A DNA stretch of 64,000 nucleotides from Pueraria montana var. lobata (GCA_026413185.1 CM048650.1:22096501-22160500); one strand, 5' to 3'; positions 46,925 through 59,762 are shown, numbered from the stretch's first letter. Numbers and translations: made by a program. Notes: a model not told the origin generated them from the sequence alone.

Positions 46925-48949
46925 TCACATTGGTTGGTGTTGGAGACTCAGTTTTGATTTGGAGAGTGTATACTCATAAGCTCGATGCAACCTTTTTCTG
47001 AATCTTCCGAGGTCTAACATGACATTTTGGCTGTCAAGGTAGATCTGCTTTGTGTATTCCCACCCCTTCTTGTTAATGCTTGTAGGGTCTCTCAGAATAG
47101 GATCATTTTTATCATATCTCTCATACAAAGTGCTCTCTCTAGGAAGAATTTGATAGCCAATGTATTTCAAGCCAAGCTTCCTTGCAGGTTCACCATAATA
47201 AGTTTCTGCTGCCCATGTGGTTCCAAGAGGAACCACTTGAATAAACACAGAACCAGGTCTCAGGAACAGAAAATGTGTCATAGCTGCTCCATGAACACCA
47301 ATCATGACATCACTTGCATTGAGTGTCCTATAAACCTTTGCCAATTCTGTTGTTCTGTCAGGCTTTAAAACTTTCACCAAAAACCCAATTTCCTTTGCCA
47401 TCTTCACCAGCAAATTCTCATTAGTTATAGCTCTCGACCCACTTCTAGAGAGAATAACCAACTTGGGCTTCTTCATTGGATTTTCTTGCACTTGTTGCCT
47501 AATATACTGTTGTTGTGAGGCTTCTGATGATTCAGATGAAGAGACTTGTTCTCTCAATTTCTCTTGTGCTTTCCTTTCTTCATCTCGAATCAGCCCCTTG
47601 ATCCTAGGCAAATAAGCTTTATCCAAAATGTTTCTAAAATCAGCAATGCTCTTGTTACCCTTCATCAATGAAGAATCCACAGTTAGCTCATCATGGATTC
47701 TGAGACCAACAATGGCTTCTGGGAAGCAATGAGTTCTATTGTCTCTTCTAAAATCAATTGGTGGAAAATCTGATAGACGAGAAAGGATGTCTCCATACTT
47801 CATGATCCACCAATTATGATACTCAAGAATCACAAACACAACCTTCTTCTTGAAATGCTGAGAAGTAATGTATAAAGGAACGATTCCATCATTGAATTCA
47901 TGATAAACATTGCCAGTGTAGCCCCCATTAGAGAAGAACACTGCTGGAACATCATGTTGGACATCACAACCACCAACACTACCCAAGTTCACTTTCTTTG
48001 AGACAAGGTTTAATTCATCAATAGTGTCCATAACACTTGTCTCCCATTTTCGAGTATAGGGCTTGATCTTTTCATGTTGGAGTTCCTCTTCAACATTTCT
48101 TGAAACATTGTTGGTGCTCCTTGAATTGTAGAGGAAGACAGAAGAGGAAGCAGAGTGTGTTCTTATATCACCTTTCATCACACAGACATCAGAACGATAA
48201 CCACTTCTGTCACAACATATAGTTCCTGCATCATCAAAGAAGCACAAAACATTATTTGGAGAAAAATAATATAATATGGAAACAACAAAATAAACTTAAA
48301 TTTCTAAAATTTATTATTAAAAAAATAAGTCAACTATTAAAACCAATCAATCACTAGAACTTCTTCAGTAGAACACACAAATTTCATTACTTTGCCAGGT
48401 TAATTTTTTTAGCTATAAACTAAACCAAGGAAAATCCATATGGTTACCCTTTTTCAATTATTATATTTGTTAATCCACGTAAAAAACAAACAACACAAGC
48501 AAACAAAAAAAAAAGAAAAAAGAAAAACCAGTTAGAAGGAAAAGGAACAGGAATATTACTTACCAGTAGAAATAGAAGAGCATGTAGAATCATTTACATC
48601 AACCCCATCTTGGTTCACATCATTTTCAGTTGCAGGAGAGTCTGAAAAGCAAGAAAAATAAAATCAGCACAAATAGTAACAAAGAAAACAGGAAAAAAAA
48701 AAAAAAAAAGGAACATGGTGTTAGGTGGTTACATAAGAGAGATAAAGGGGCAAGGAAAAGAGGTGCGAAGACATAGCAGCAAGAGAGGAAGGTGATGAGG
48801 AAGAGGAAAGACAGCAACTTGGGCCTGGTTCTCTTGTAGTAAGCAGAGGAGGAGCAATCCAACATGATGTTCTGTGACTCTTCATCTTTGATGATGATGG
48901 AGTCTGTGTTAGCCTTTCTGGGTTGATGGGAGCGGTGATAGTGGACCAT
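46925..48949 (-). CDS. GT61 glycosyltransferase (xylan/glycoprotein type, MUCI21/XAT-like), three exons, 531 aa
   Basis: Exons (- strand): 48949-48733, 48641-48564, 48225-46925; both introns are phase 1 with GT/AG. The ATG at 48949 has a strong context (ACCATGG). It is a type II membrane protein: short basic cytosolic tail, one membrane span about 44-72, a variable stem to about 170 with candidate N-glycosylation sites, then the DUF563/GT61 catalytic domain. Conserved blocks: FFSNGGYTGNVYHEFND (195-211), LSRSGSRAI (358-366), IGVHGAAMTHFLF (407-419). GT61 enzymes transfer xylose or arabinose in the Golgi, onto xylan backbones or N-glycans; the exact donor and acceptor cannot be told here. Similarity is nearest to the group with Arabidopsis MUCI21, from memory. 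No damage seen. Confidence 0.9.
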
Positions 48950-49002
48950 GGTGCTGTCCAAAGTTACAATATTTGTCACTTTTCACGGTGTCAGGTTCAC
49001 AG

Positions 49003-49020
49003 AGAGAGAGAGAGAGAGAG
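49003..49020. repeat. (GA)n microsatellite in the GT61 5' leader
   Basis: About nine GA units, reading CT on the gene strand, 55-70 bases upstream of the ATG. CT-rich leaders are common in plant genes. Confidence 0.8.
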
Positions 49021-50559
49021 GGAAAAGCTAAATGGGTGCACCACAACAACTAGGAAGATGTGCAAAGCAAAAACTCTGTTTACTTGCCTATAGAGAGCTA
49101 AAGGGTATTTGTATTTGTATTTATTTGTTTGCTTGCTTGTTGAGAGAGAAAGTGGTGGGAGATGGAGGTAGAAGAAAGTGGTTTGCTTGGTGATGGTTTT
49201 AGTATATGTATTTATTTATTTTACTTGTTATTATGGGTGAAGGAAGAGAGAGAGAATGAAAGGAAGGAATAAAGGAAATGAGAATGAAAAGGAGGCGTGA
49301 AAAGGAGGCTTTGCTTTGGTTGTGTTTCTTCAAGTTGAAGTGGCTGGCTGGTGGCTGGCAAGACGAGTAGAGAAGAGAGAAGAGAGAAGAGGAATTTGAT
49401 TTGGCAATGCCAACAGGAAACAGAGCAACAGTCAACTTCGTCAGCCGCGGTTCAATGAGTAGCACGCGGCTAACCAGGCTAAGCTATGCAAATATACCTG
49501 CTAAATCACAGAATATTTGTTTCATACTTCTCAAATCATCATAATCTCCATCAAATTTTACATCATATATATGAGATATTCTTGAGTAGGCACAAACCCT
49601 TACTCAACACCTCATTCTTATACACAATCAATAAAAAATTGACAAGTGATCAAATATAAAGAAAAAATTCATCATTTATTATATTTAATTTTATTTTCTT
49701 TTAATAAGGATACAATATAGTTAGTTTCCTTTAACAAAGATTTGATCAAATGAAAATATGTTAAATATTTATAAAAAAAAATTATAATTAGTTTCATTTA
49801 ATAAAGATTTGATCAAATGAAGATATACTAAATATTTATAAAATAAAAAATTTAACATATTTTTATTTGATGAAATCTTTATCAAAGGAAATTAATTATA
49901 TCATATCCTTATCAGAAGGAAATCAAATTAAATCTAATAAATGATGAACAATTTTTCTTTATATTTATCACTTGCCAATTTTGTATTGGTTGTGTGTAAT
50001 AACAAGGTGTTGAGTTTGTGTCTACCTAAGAATATCTCGATATGTATATATATATAAGTATAATTAATTTTTTCTCATAAATTATAAAATGTATGTGCTA
50101 TATAAATATTAGTTGAAGTTATAGATACTTATTGATCCTGAACAAATTAATAATTTCTTGTTAAATCATCTTACAGTTTTTAAAGTTTACAAAGTTGATA
50201 ACATATAGTTTAAGACTTATAAATTAGTTGAAATTTAGAAGTTTATAAATTATTTTATTAAAGAAAAAATATTTAACAAATTAGTTGTCAAAATAGTTTA
50301 TAAATAAAAAACGATATAAAAGAATATGTTTATATAAACTTTTTTTTTTGTTTTGTGGATAAAAATATAATTTTAGATCTTTTATTAGCTTTTGAATATC
50401 AAATAATTTATTAAAATTATTAACATGAAGAGTATTATATGAAAACAATAAGCTCAAAAAATAGTGGAAAGAGAAATAATAATTAAAATCATTTACCTTT
50501 ATGAAAAGAGAGAAAGTAAAAATAGAAATTTTATTAACATAATAAAAATAACCGCCAAC
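49021..50559. other. GT61 upstream region and AT-rich spacer
   Basis: 49021-49470 is the likely GT61 promoter. 49690-49940 is an imperfect inverted repeat (gtttcctttaacaaagatttgatcaaatgaaaat against attttatttgatgaaatctttatcaaaggaaatt), probably a MITE. The rest is AT-rich. Confidence 0.4.
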
Positions 50560-50715
50560 CATATGGATTAATTGGTGTAAAGCTGTTTCAATTTAACAAA
50601 AGTCTTGGGTTCAAGGTATGAAGATGTGTTAAATACTCAGAGAAAAAGTTTTGCTGCCTATATTGGTCATATCGAACTCAAAAAGATTGTCTCTAGTGAA
50701 AAATACATGTGATAT
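50560..50715 (+). mobile_element. SINE-like copy
   Basis: ccaaccatatggattaattggtgtaaagctgtttcaat, then cttgggttcaagg (B-box-like) and the shared tail aaaagattgtctctagtgaaaaatacatgtg. A second, partial tail lies at 50840-50905 (gtcttatctagttcgaataggattgtctctaatcaagaatag). Confidence 0.5.
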
Positions 50716-51340
50716 ATACAAAAAATAATAATAAAGATAAAAAAAATTAAAATTCGCTAAAGTAACTTATAAATTACAAGCTAATGAAATAAGTTTTAGT
50801 TTTAAGGAAATTTTATCAAACACCTTAATCTAATTAACAATATTATATAGTGGTCTTATCTAGTTCGAATAGGATTGTCTCTAATCAAGAATAGATGTGG
50901 TCTATCCAAAAATAGAAACATAGTAAAAAAAAAAAGTTACAAATTCACTAAAGTATAAATTACAAGCTAATAAATAAGTTTTAGTTTCAAGAAAATTTTA
51001 GTAAACACCTTAATCTCGTCAACAAGATTATAATTAGTTGGTCAAATAAATTAGAAACAAACTTATTTAACATATGTTCAATCTTTTTAATTTAAAAAAA
51101 AAAAAAAAAGAGGCATGCAAAGGTGTTACCATAGTAAAGAGAATCCTGCCTAGAGCAGAACCCCTATACTCAATCATCTACAGCACACCAAAAATGTATT
51201 AATCAAAAAGGTCAAATACATTTATAAGGAATCATGGGAGGGCATCAACCAAACCCATGGAAGACGGAAAGAAGAAAACCCATAGGATGAGAGACCAATC
51301 CTATTTCGGAAGAAATCCTCAACAATAAATGAGGGAATTA

Positions 51341-51380
<40 letters not shown>

Positions 51381-52107
51381 AAAAACTTTGCATTTTGGGT
51401 CACCATGACATTGGTGTAGAATATCCATCAGTTTTGCTAATGACTAATCTTCGTCAAAGAACCTGGTTGGTCACCTTTAGTGGGTCTTCCCTTCCAACCA
51501 CATTTTTCCATCCACAAGCCTCGAACCTCAAACCTTACTTAAGAGGACTAAACTTAATTTCACTTAGACTTGTTGGTATAAAAAACTTTGTATATGTTCA
51601 ATCTCTTACACACTTAGATTAAAAAAAAACTTCTTTTATTTTATGAAAATTTCTTTTTTATTTTCTTTAAAAAAAGTGTGATTTTTTTTTTAAAAAAAAA
51701 ACGATATGTATTTAGTGTTTGAAAATATGACTTGAATACTAATGAGTCATTAGTTTCAGTGGAACAGGATTTAGTCCTCTTAAATTAGATTTTGGGTTTA
51801 AGTCTTATAAATGAAAATATATGACTTGACATTGCTTATACAAACATAGTTAAAAATTTGTTAAGAATAGAAAAATATTTCTTTATGCTCTAAAGGAGAG
51901 AAATGAACAGATTATAGGATCTATAAAATTAAGTTAATTTTTGCGTATAATGCTTAAATTTATGTAATATTATAGGACTTGTGAAATTAAGATAAATAAC
52001 TCATTTAAGTAATTATGATACTCTTAATCATCCAATTTATAAGTATCAACGAAATTTATTATGCAGAATTTGTTTCTCGATAAATAAAAAACCTATACGA
52101 TGAAACA
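50716..52107. other. Spacer with two further SINE-like pieces
   Basis: 51460-51590 on the - strand (ccaacaagtctaagtgaaattaag, gaggttcgaggc) and 51740-51850 on the + strand (cagtggaacaggatttagtcctctt, gggtttaagtctt) look like one tRNA-derived repeat in opposite orientation. No gene. Confidence 0.4.
51344..51375. repeat. Run of 32 C
   Basis: Uninterrupted C tract in otherwise AT-rich DNA, followed by TAAAAAAAA. The true length may differ, since such runs are error-prone in sequencing. Confidence 0.8.
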
Positions 52108-52116
52108 AAAGATTTA

Positions 52117-52434
52117 GGTTTAATTGTAGATTTTACCACCCAACTTTCATTATTTTGCGAATTTTACCATCTAAGTTTTTTTGTGAATTTTACCATCCAA
52201 CTTTCATCATTTTACGAATTTTACTACCTAAATTTTCATTTTTTGCGGATTTTACCACCATGATGTTTCACAAAAAAAAAGTTTTGAATTTTTTAACTTT
52301 TTTTTTTGTGAAATATCATAGTGGTAAAATACGTAAAAATTGAAAATTTAGGTGGTAAAATTTACAAAAATAAAACTTAGGTGGTAAAATTTGCAAAATT
52401 ATGAAAGTTTGATGGTAAAATTAGTAATTAAGCC
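52117..52434. mobile_element. Mutator-type fold-back MITE with internal repeats
   Basis: Ends GGTTTAATTGTAGATTTTACC and the inverse ...GGTAAAATTAGTAATTAAGCC. Flanks aaagattta (52108-52116) and aaaaattta (52435-52443) match 8 of 9. Each arm has three to four copies of a gaattttaccaccca-type unit, so the element is a nearly full-length hairpin. Confidence 0.75.
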
Positions 52435-52443
52435 AAAAATTTA

Positions 52444-54762
52444 TTTTCACTCGAGGAATTGTTTATTGTTGTTAAATAATAAGAGAAAATCCTGCAAATA
52501 GAAAAGGACAAAAATAACCGTGAGCATAGATATTGTATTTTTTTGTTTAAGGGCATAAGTATTGTAGTTCGAACCTTCTTGTTCTTGCCCAGTGGGATTC
52601 TCAAATTCTTTTCTTCGTGAACATAATTTCTTTTCTACTTTGCGTTTCGCATATGGAACGTCACGTTATTTAACGCGCCTTTGAGGTGTGTGAGCAGCAA
52701 ATCAATATCCACGTCATTTTTTCTCTTGTTTGTTCAAAATTGAAGGTAGGTCAAATTTATAATCAATAATTTATTTTCTACGTCAATTATTTATTGTCAA
52801 TCCAAACATGATTATTTTTTCCATCTTAAGAAATACGGTTCGCTTGCATGGCGTTCAAACATATTTGAAAATCAAAGCGTCACAAATTAAAAAAAAAAAT
52901 AGTTACTAAAATTTTAAATTTAGATTTTTAAAGCTTTCCAACCTTGACTAAGTACATGCCCGTATTATCTTCCATAATCTGCCAGTTATTGTTTACTTTA
53001 TTTTTTTTTACGTGATATATCTTTTCATATATATATATATATATGGCTTACAATCAATACAAAAAAAAATTGAAAATAAGAAGATGAAAAGATAGAGATC
53101 ATAAGATTCATAACAATGAAAACACAAAGTTTAACTTGTTTGAGAGATGCTTGTGGGGCTCCATATACCTCACGTAATTTGTTTTTAGTTGTGTTTTTTT
53201 AGTTGTATTTTGGTCTTTGGGCTTTGTGAGTCCATTTTTCAAAATTTTGTCCGGAGATGTTATGGTTTTTCTAAAGTATTGTGTTGTGAGAGGGAAGTTT
53301 GGATAGCGATTGAATTGAAATTTAATGGCTACTATAAGAATTTAGGGTAAGAATTTTACCTAGCAAATGAGATATAGATAACTAATTATAAAAAATTTCA
53401 GTTATAATTATGGGTATTAGCTTATCAAAAAAAAATTATGGGTATTAGTATTATAATATCTAACTCTATTCGTACTCATACAATATATTTAACCCTTGTA
53501 TGGATAATTTTTTTATAAGTATTTATAAGGGAAAAAAATAAGAAGATAAAATAAACTGAGTTTCTCCCATAATTATGCATTATCTTTTATAAAGATGATC
53601 TCATTTAACTCTATTTGTTTTTTTATCTTTCCATGGTTCAATTCAATGATTTATCATTTACCCAATAAGATATGACCATGTTTTTTTCATAACTGATTTG
53701 AGCAAAATATTTTCTACTAAATAGCAATATTTAACCTAAGAGGTTGGTTTAGTGATCACCAAGCTAGTTCGCAAATAAGAATATGTACAAAAGTATATCT
53801 CAAATAATGCATACACATAAAACACTTGATAATGAAATTAAAAGAAAGATAAAGATACACAAAATATGCTAAGAAATATAAAACATAAGAAAAGAGAAAT
53901 ATGAGTAAGAAAGAAGATAAAATAATGGCAATAGGAAAGTTGGAGCCGCCACCAGAAGAGCAACCACGGCTGATAGCAACTAGTGGCCAACGCGGAGACT
54001 GTTTCCAAACTCAGTTCTGTCAAAACAATTGATTAAGCTATCTATGGATGGAACAAAATGGATAATAATATGTGAAAACAATTGATTATGCTATCTATGG
54101 ATGGAAGAAAAAGATAATAATATATTTTCTTATTTAATTATAGAAAAGAAAGAAAGATAAAAATTAATTTTTAAAAATAAATAGTATTTAATTTCTTTTC
54201 TTTTTTATTTAAATTTTTCTCTCGTTCTTCACGTTTCCTTCACTATACCTAACATAAGTAGAACAGGGATTAAAGTGACCAGTGAACAGCGATTAAAAGG
54301 GTGGCAATAAAGAAACACTAATTTGATTTCCATGAAAAGAATATTTGATTCAGTTTTGATTTCCAAGAAAAGAATATTTGATTCAGTGTAATTTCTAAAA
54401 TGTTCATTAAATAGTTTCTCAGAGTTATAAATTTATGATATTTTATAAAATTAAATGTATACTAATTTAATTTCTGAGAAATATTAGTAATTTAATTAAT
54501 ATCTAAAAATATTCATTAAATAATTGAAAAATTAAAATGCCTCATAATTAGTATAATTTTTTGAAGGCCTCATATTTACAATCTTAAATAAAATGATTAT
54601 TTAATGATTAAAAGAACTAAATAAGATTTGATCCATAAAATTGGAGATGGGAGTGGGACGATCAGAAGTTGGGTCCAACGCACACCATGGCAAATCAAGA
54701 TTTAAATTTCTATTAAGAAAGATGTTCATATTTAATGTATGATCATGTATCAAATAAAATTG

Positions 54763-54766
<4 letters not shown>
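52444..54766. other. AT-rich spacer with small tandem duplications
   Basis: Tandem duplications: about 54025-54120 (unit caattgattaagctatctatggatgga, about 48 bp) and about 54310-54385 (unit gatttccaagaaaagaatat, about 33 bp). No gene. Confidence 0.4.

Positions 54767-54820
<54 letters not shown>
54767..54820. repeat. (TA)n microsatellite, 54 bp
   Basis: Pure alternating A/T. Left partner of the tract at 54970-55020. Confidence 0.95.
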
Positions 54821-54824
<4 letters not shown>

Positions 54825-54965
54825 AGATATGAGGGATCCAGAATAAGTATAAAAGACTTATTCTTCATCATCATTCATCATTAATTACTCATTACAATCA
54901 TGTGAATAGTAAAGATTAGATTTCAAGAAAATGAATAGTAAAGATGAAGAGTAAATGGATATCTC

Positions 54966-54969
<4 letters not shown>

Positions 54970-55020
<51 letters not shown>
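54970..55020. repeat. (TA)n microsatellite, 51 bp
   Basis: Pure alternating A/T. The 149 bp between the two tracts start agagatatgagggatcc and end ggatatctcctca, an inverted arrangement. Confidence 0.95.
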
Positions 55021-55023
<3 letters not shown>

Positions 55024-55043
55024 AGGAAAAAAAGAAAAAAATA

Positions 55044-55184
55044 GGTTATCCACTAATAGTATAAAACAATTCTACACTATTATTTAATTACAACCCATCA
55101 TATTAGATAAATTTGTTAACTTGTACGATAACTACTTTAAAAATCAATCATATCAACCCACCATATAGTACATGATCATTAAAC
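55044..55184. mobile_element. MITE copy D of the four-copy family
   Basis: ggttatccactaatagtataaaacaattctacactattattt at the left, middle gataactactttaaaaatcaatca, and end catgatcattaaac. It is shorter than copies A-C and lacks part of the right arm. Confidence 0.5.
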
Positions 55185-58100
55185 TAAAAAAAAGAAGACA
55201 AAACTTATATGCAATACCTATGATTTTCAATCAAATTTAGAGTTTTACTTCAATATCACAATGACATTTAATAGAATCTTGTATCATGCGTATTATTGAA
55301 ATAAAACACTAATTTTAATTGGAAAACAGTAGTATTATTAAGTTTTGTCAAAATAAATAATAATAAAATCCATAAATTTGAGAAACCGCATAAATTGTTC
55401 AAACTTGAAAAGCCAAGTAAACGACGCGCTAATTGAGGCATCGATGCCCGGATTTATGAAATGCGGTGACTACGGGACAATAATACCATTCTTTTCATCG
55501 CAAACTTTAGACTTATATGAAAACTCTAAACTTTTAGGAATTATTTCTATATCTTTTTATTAAATTTTTTAATATTTTAAAAGTAAATATTAAATGAAAA
55601 GTAAATATATTTAACACTATCTTATATTGTAAAATATTTTTAAATTTTTGTTTAATAATAAGTATAAATATATTGCGAGAAGATTTAGAATTATTCATTA
55701 ATTTTAAGAAATAATCATTTGAGTGATTTATCAAATTAATTAAATTATTTATTCTCAACTCTTTAAAATCTATACATTATTATTGATTAATTAAATAATA
55801 TCTTTGAACATTATAGTGAGTCGTAATTTTCCGTTGAACATTATATCCTCGCCCTTTTATTCAATAGAAAATGTCCGTGTTTCTTGGGGCTCTTGCGAAT
55901 TGATGGATAGATTCTAGTTCGAATAGTATTCAGATCCTAATTACATGTGCTTGACCATAGAAAAACCTCCGTTCATAGACAATTTATATATTATTATAAC
56001 AGAAAAATAAAAGAATTATATATGAATAATACTTAATTAAAAAATAAAAATTTATTTTAATAATTATTATATTTCGAGACAGATTAATGATTAATCTCCT
56101 ACCTGGAACAACGAATATTCATAACACACTAAAGAAGTAATAAAAAATGGTGAGCAACCCGAGTGATAGATAAAGAGGAGATATAAAAGTTTTTAACCAC
56201 TTACTTTTTTTTTTATGTGTATCTCTTTTTCTACTAAAAAATTTTCCTTAATGAAGAAGATCCACACTCATTTTATTCGAATTGTTTTCCTATAAAAATT
56301 GAAATACTGCGGCAATTAGAGGAGAAATGATGGCAACATCGTTTTAAATTTAAGGCTAAAATATATTTTTCGTTTTTTTAAAATTTTTAAATTTAATTTT
56401 GGTCTTTTTTTTAAAAAAAAAATTGCCCTATTTTTATCTTTTTAATTTAAAAATATTTTACTTTTGATTGAGAGTGTAATTTTTTGCATTTTATAAATGC
56501 AACGTAGTTGATTGATACTTTTAAAATAAGACTTTTTTACATTAGTTATTACCTGCCTCAGTTGTAGACAAAATTGAAGTAAAAACAAAACATTCTAAAT
56601 CAATTGAATTTATTATTTTTAACATTTTTATCTTTCATTTACAACTTTATTCACAACTTTCTTTATCGCTTTCAATCATTTACAACATTTTTTTTACCGC
56701 AATTTTATAAAAGTAGTGTAACCTAGCCAACTTTAGTTCTACGACTTCTAAGAACCTCTCTGTCTGAGTGTATTAAGAACCCAATTGAAGAAAATAATCC
56801 CTCACTCAAGCTATTTGCCTTAAGAGAATAATCGTGTTAGTAATTAGTCGTTTCAATGGCTAATTAGTCAAATATTAACACAAACAATTAATTAAGTTAT
56901 TATTGTTGTTGTTTCTTCTTAACATTTTATATTTATTTATAGATGAATTACTTTTTTATTATAAGCATTTTTTATTTTCAGTTTCATTAGATTTTTTCAA
57001 TAATATCTTCTCTATTAAATCTTTAAAAAAAAATTAATATATTTTATATTTTTAATTTAATTTTACAGTGCATTATGCGGATGATATACTAATACTTACT
57101 ACTTCTGTTTCAAAATTCTTGATGTTTAAGATTAATATAGACAATTTAAAAAATATTTAATACTATTCATAAATAATATTTTTTTTTTATCTTATAAATA
57201 ATATATTTAGTCATACGTGAAAATATAGGCCATGTTATTCTGAAAGTATTTTAGGTAGTACTGTAGTAGTTTTTTACTGAACAATACAGGAAACGCAGAC
57301 AAGATAATGATAATGCCGAACCGAACTGTGCATATATATGCATGTGTGTTACCCACAATAAATACAATACTAACTAAAATAAAAAAAAAGAGAAACATGG
57401 ATTGGAGTATAACATAGCATGCCACCGCTTACAAAGCGGCAAAATGTTGAAGACGAGAGAGAGGCGATGATGGCGGCGTTCCTTCGCCTACTCTTTCTCC
57501 CAATGTTTTTGACTTCAGTACCATTTGTCTTTGAAAGTTGAAACAACATAAAACATTTCCCTTTTATCTAACATTCTTTTTTTTTTATCAAGAATCAAGA
57601 TAGGTTCTGTTTCTCTCTTTTTTAGAAACTGTTGAATGTATTTTTCGATGGAAGGCAGGATCATTGTAGACGATAATATTCTCTAACACATTTCTATACT
57701 CTGTACACATTGGAATGAAAATTTAAAACTATTATACCTATTATCATTTATGGAAGATAATCTTATTCAAATAAAATAGAATCACTAAAAACAAGTTCTT
57801 CATCTAAATATTTAACTCTTCAAATCTATAATTAAGTTGAAATAATTTCACACCAGTTGATTTATAGGTAGGTGATTAAGATGTTTAAAACTTTAATTAT
57901 CTCATTTTTTAAAGATTTGAAAGAAAAAAAATATTAAAATGTTTAAAATTAATTGTCAACAACACGTTTTATTCATTTATAATTATTCATCAACACTAAT
58001 ACATCAATTTATATTACAATGGATAAAAGTATAACACATTATATTTTTTATGATTTTTAAAATTAAAAGGAAAAGTAATATAATTCAAAGCTTAACTTTT

Positions 58101-58655
58101 TCTTTAATTAATATTTCTTTTCATTTCTAAGCCAAGTCAGTATTATTTATTTATATTAATGATAATAAAACGTGTACATATTGATTGTGATCCCCAAACA
58201 AAATTATACATCAACTGGTTCAATAAACAAATTTCAACTTCGCCAACCCCTTTTTTTCGTTTAGTGACCAGGAATTTTGCTTTGCTATTTATACCAAAGT
58301 ATAAATGAAAAAACATCTCTTTCTGGAGAATGTTTATTGTTACTCTAACTTAATTAAATTTTATATAATTTCTTTAAATTATTAATTTGATTAATTAATT
58401 AAAAAGAAAAAGTAAATATGTTAAATAAAATTATTTAAATAAGATCGACAATAAACATTCTCTTCATTTTAGATTTTTTTGTGAGGAACTCTGGCTTGAT
58501 ATCCACACCAATGTATCAATGCCTAGGATCAGTGGAAAAACACATCTAATGGTTGAAGGAGCTTTAAAATTTGTGTTTCTTCCATCTGAGCCAACCGTTT
58601 CCACCACCAATTTTAAACTTATGCTTTGTATAAACGAAATATCCAGAAATTTAAA
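55185..58655. other. AT-rich gene-free spacer
   Basis: Very AT-rich. A decayed SINE-like 3' end on the - strand lies at about 57745-57860 (gaagataatcttattcaaataaaatagaatcac). A 24-codon frame at 57467-57541 begins MMAAFLRLLFLPMF in a short G+C-richer patch but has no continuation. No gene. Confidence 0.4.
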
Positions 58656-58664
58656 TTAAAAATA

Positions 58665-59762
58665 GGCTTAAATAACTTTTAGGTCTCTGAAAAATTCCCC
58701 TTTTTTGTTTTGAGTTCCTGAAAAAAATTTGCGTTGTTCCGGGTCCCTAATATATTAAAAATTTTGTTTCAAGTCTCTGCCATCAATTAAGTGATGACAT
58801 GTCCGTTAAAAATTTTAAAATGCGATTTCTAGCGGCTAAAAAATCGCCACTATTTATTTTAAAATTTAAACTAAAATTTCTGACGTTAAAAACCGCCAGA
58901 ATTAATTAAAGAAAAAAAAATCAAGGCTTAAATATTTTTTAGGTCCCTAGAAAATTAGCGATTTCTGTTCTAGGTCCCTATAAAATTTTTCGGTTGTTCT
59001 GGATACCTGATATATTAAAAATTTTGTTTTGAATCCTGCCGTCAGTTAAGTGATGACGTGTCCTTTAAAAGGTGCAGTTGAAGGGTTGCGAAGGGCGAGG
59101 TTGGGGAGGCATGGGAGTTGGGGGTTTGGGGTTTGGTGCTTAAATTGGACTTAGGCCTGGGCTAGGGTTAGGGTTGGGGGAAGAGTGTGGTGGGGCTGAG
59201 ATGGGAGGGGTTGACTATGTGAGGGTTCTAAGAATGCAATTGAAAATTTGAAACGAAGAATGCTCGTTGCCGGAGGGGATAGTTTTGGGGGTTGAGATTG
59301 TGAGGGTTCTAAGAATGTGCTCGTTGCCGGAGGTTGAGGATCCATTGAGAAATCACATTTTAAAATTTTTAACGGACATGTCATCACTTAACTGACGGTA
59401 GGGATCTAAAACAAAATTTTTAATATATCAGGTATCCAGAACAACGGAAAAAATTTATAGGGACCTAGAACAAAAATCGCTAATTTTTCAGGGACCTAAA
59501 AGATATTTAAGCCTTTTTTAATTGATTCTGACTGTTTTTAACCGACAGAAATTGTAATTTAAATTTCAAAATAAATAGTGACGGCTTTTTAGCCGCTAGA
59601 AATCACATTTTAAAATTTTTATGGACACGTCATCACTTAATTGACTGCAGAAACTTGAAACAAAATTTTTAATTTATTAGGGATCCGGAACAACGCAAAA
59701 AAATTTTAAAGACTCGAAGCAAAAAACGAAAATTTTTCAGGGACCTAAAAATTATTTAAGCC
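58665..59762. mobile_element. Mutator-type fold-back element with a related element nested inside, 1098 bp
   Basis: Perfect 9-bp duplication ttaaaaata at 58656-58664 and 59763-59771. Outer ends GGCTTAAATAACTTTTAGGTC and ...GACCTAAAAATTATTTAAGCC are inverted. The arms (58665-58920 and 59517-59762) carry ttctgacgttaaaaaccgccag-type and gtgatgacatgtcc-type blocks. At 58925-59513 lies a second full set of ends of the same family. Confidence 0.88.
58925..59513. mobile_element. Inner element of the nested pair, with G+C-rich insert
   Basis: Ends GGCTTAAATATTTTTTAGGTCC and ...GGGACCTAAAAGATATTTAAGCC. Arms are inverted over about 140 bp (to gacgtgtcc and ggacatgtc). The centre 59066-59345 is G-rich on the + strand (gggttgggggaagagtgtggtgg) and holds two direct copies of gtgagggttctaagaatg and gctcgttgccggagg. 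No target duplication was found around the inner element. Confidence 0.75.

Noticed and set aside
46925..48949. In-frame extension of the GT61 start to 48979
   Set aside because: The upstream codon is GTG, not ATG; 48949 is the first ATG and has a strong context.
49199..49465. 88-codon frame upstream of the GT61 gene
   Set aside because: Low-complexity, promoter position, no similarity recognised.
51329..51622. 97-codon frame with a proline run
   Set aside because: The prolines are the poly(C) tract; the remainder is a SINE-like repeat.
53838..54023. Short - strand frame with a G+C-richer start
   Set aside because: 61 codons, no recognisable motif, no splice partner found.
57467..57541. 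24-codon frame resembling a signal peptide
   Set aside because: Too short, followed by a stop, and no downstream exon could be matched.
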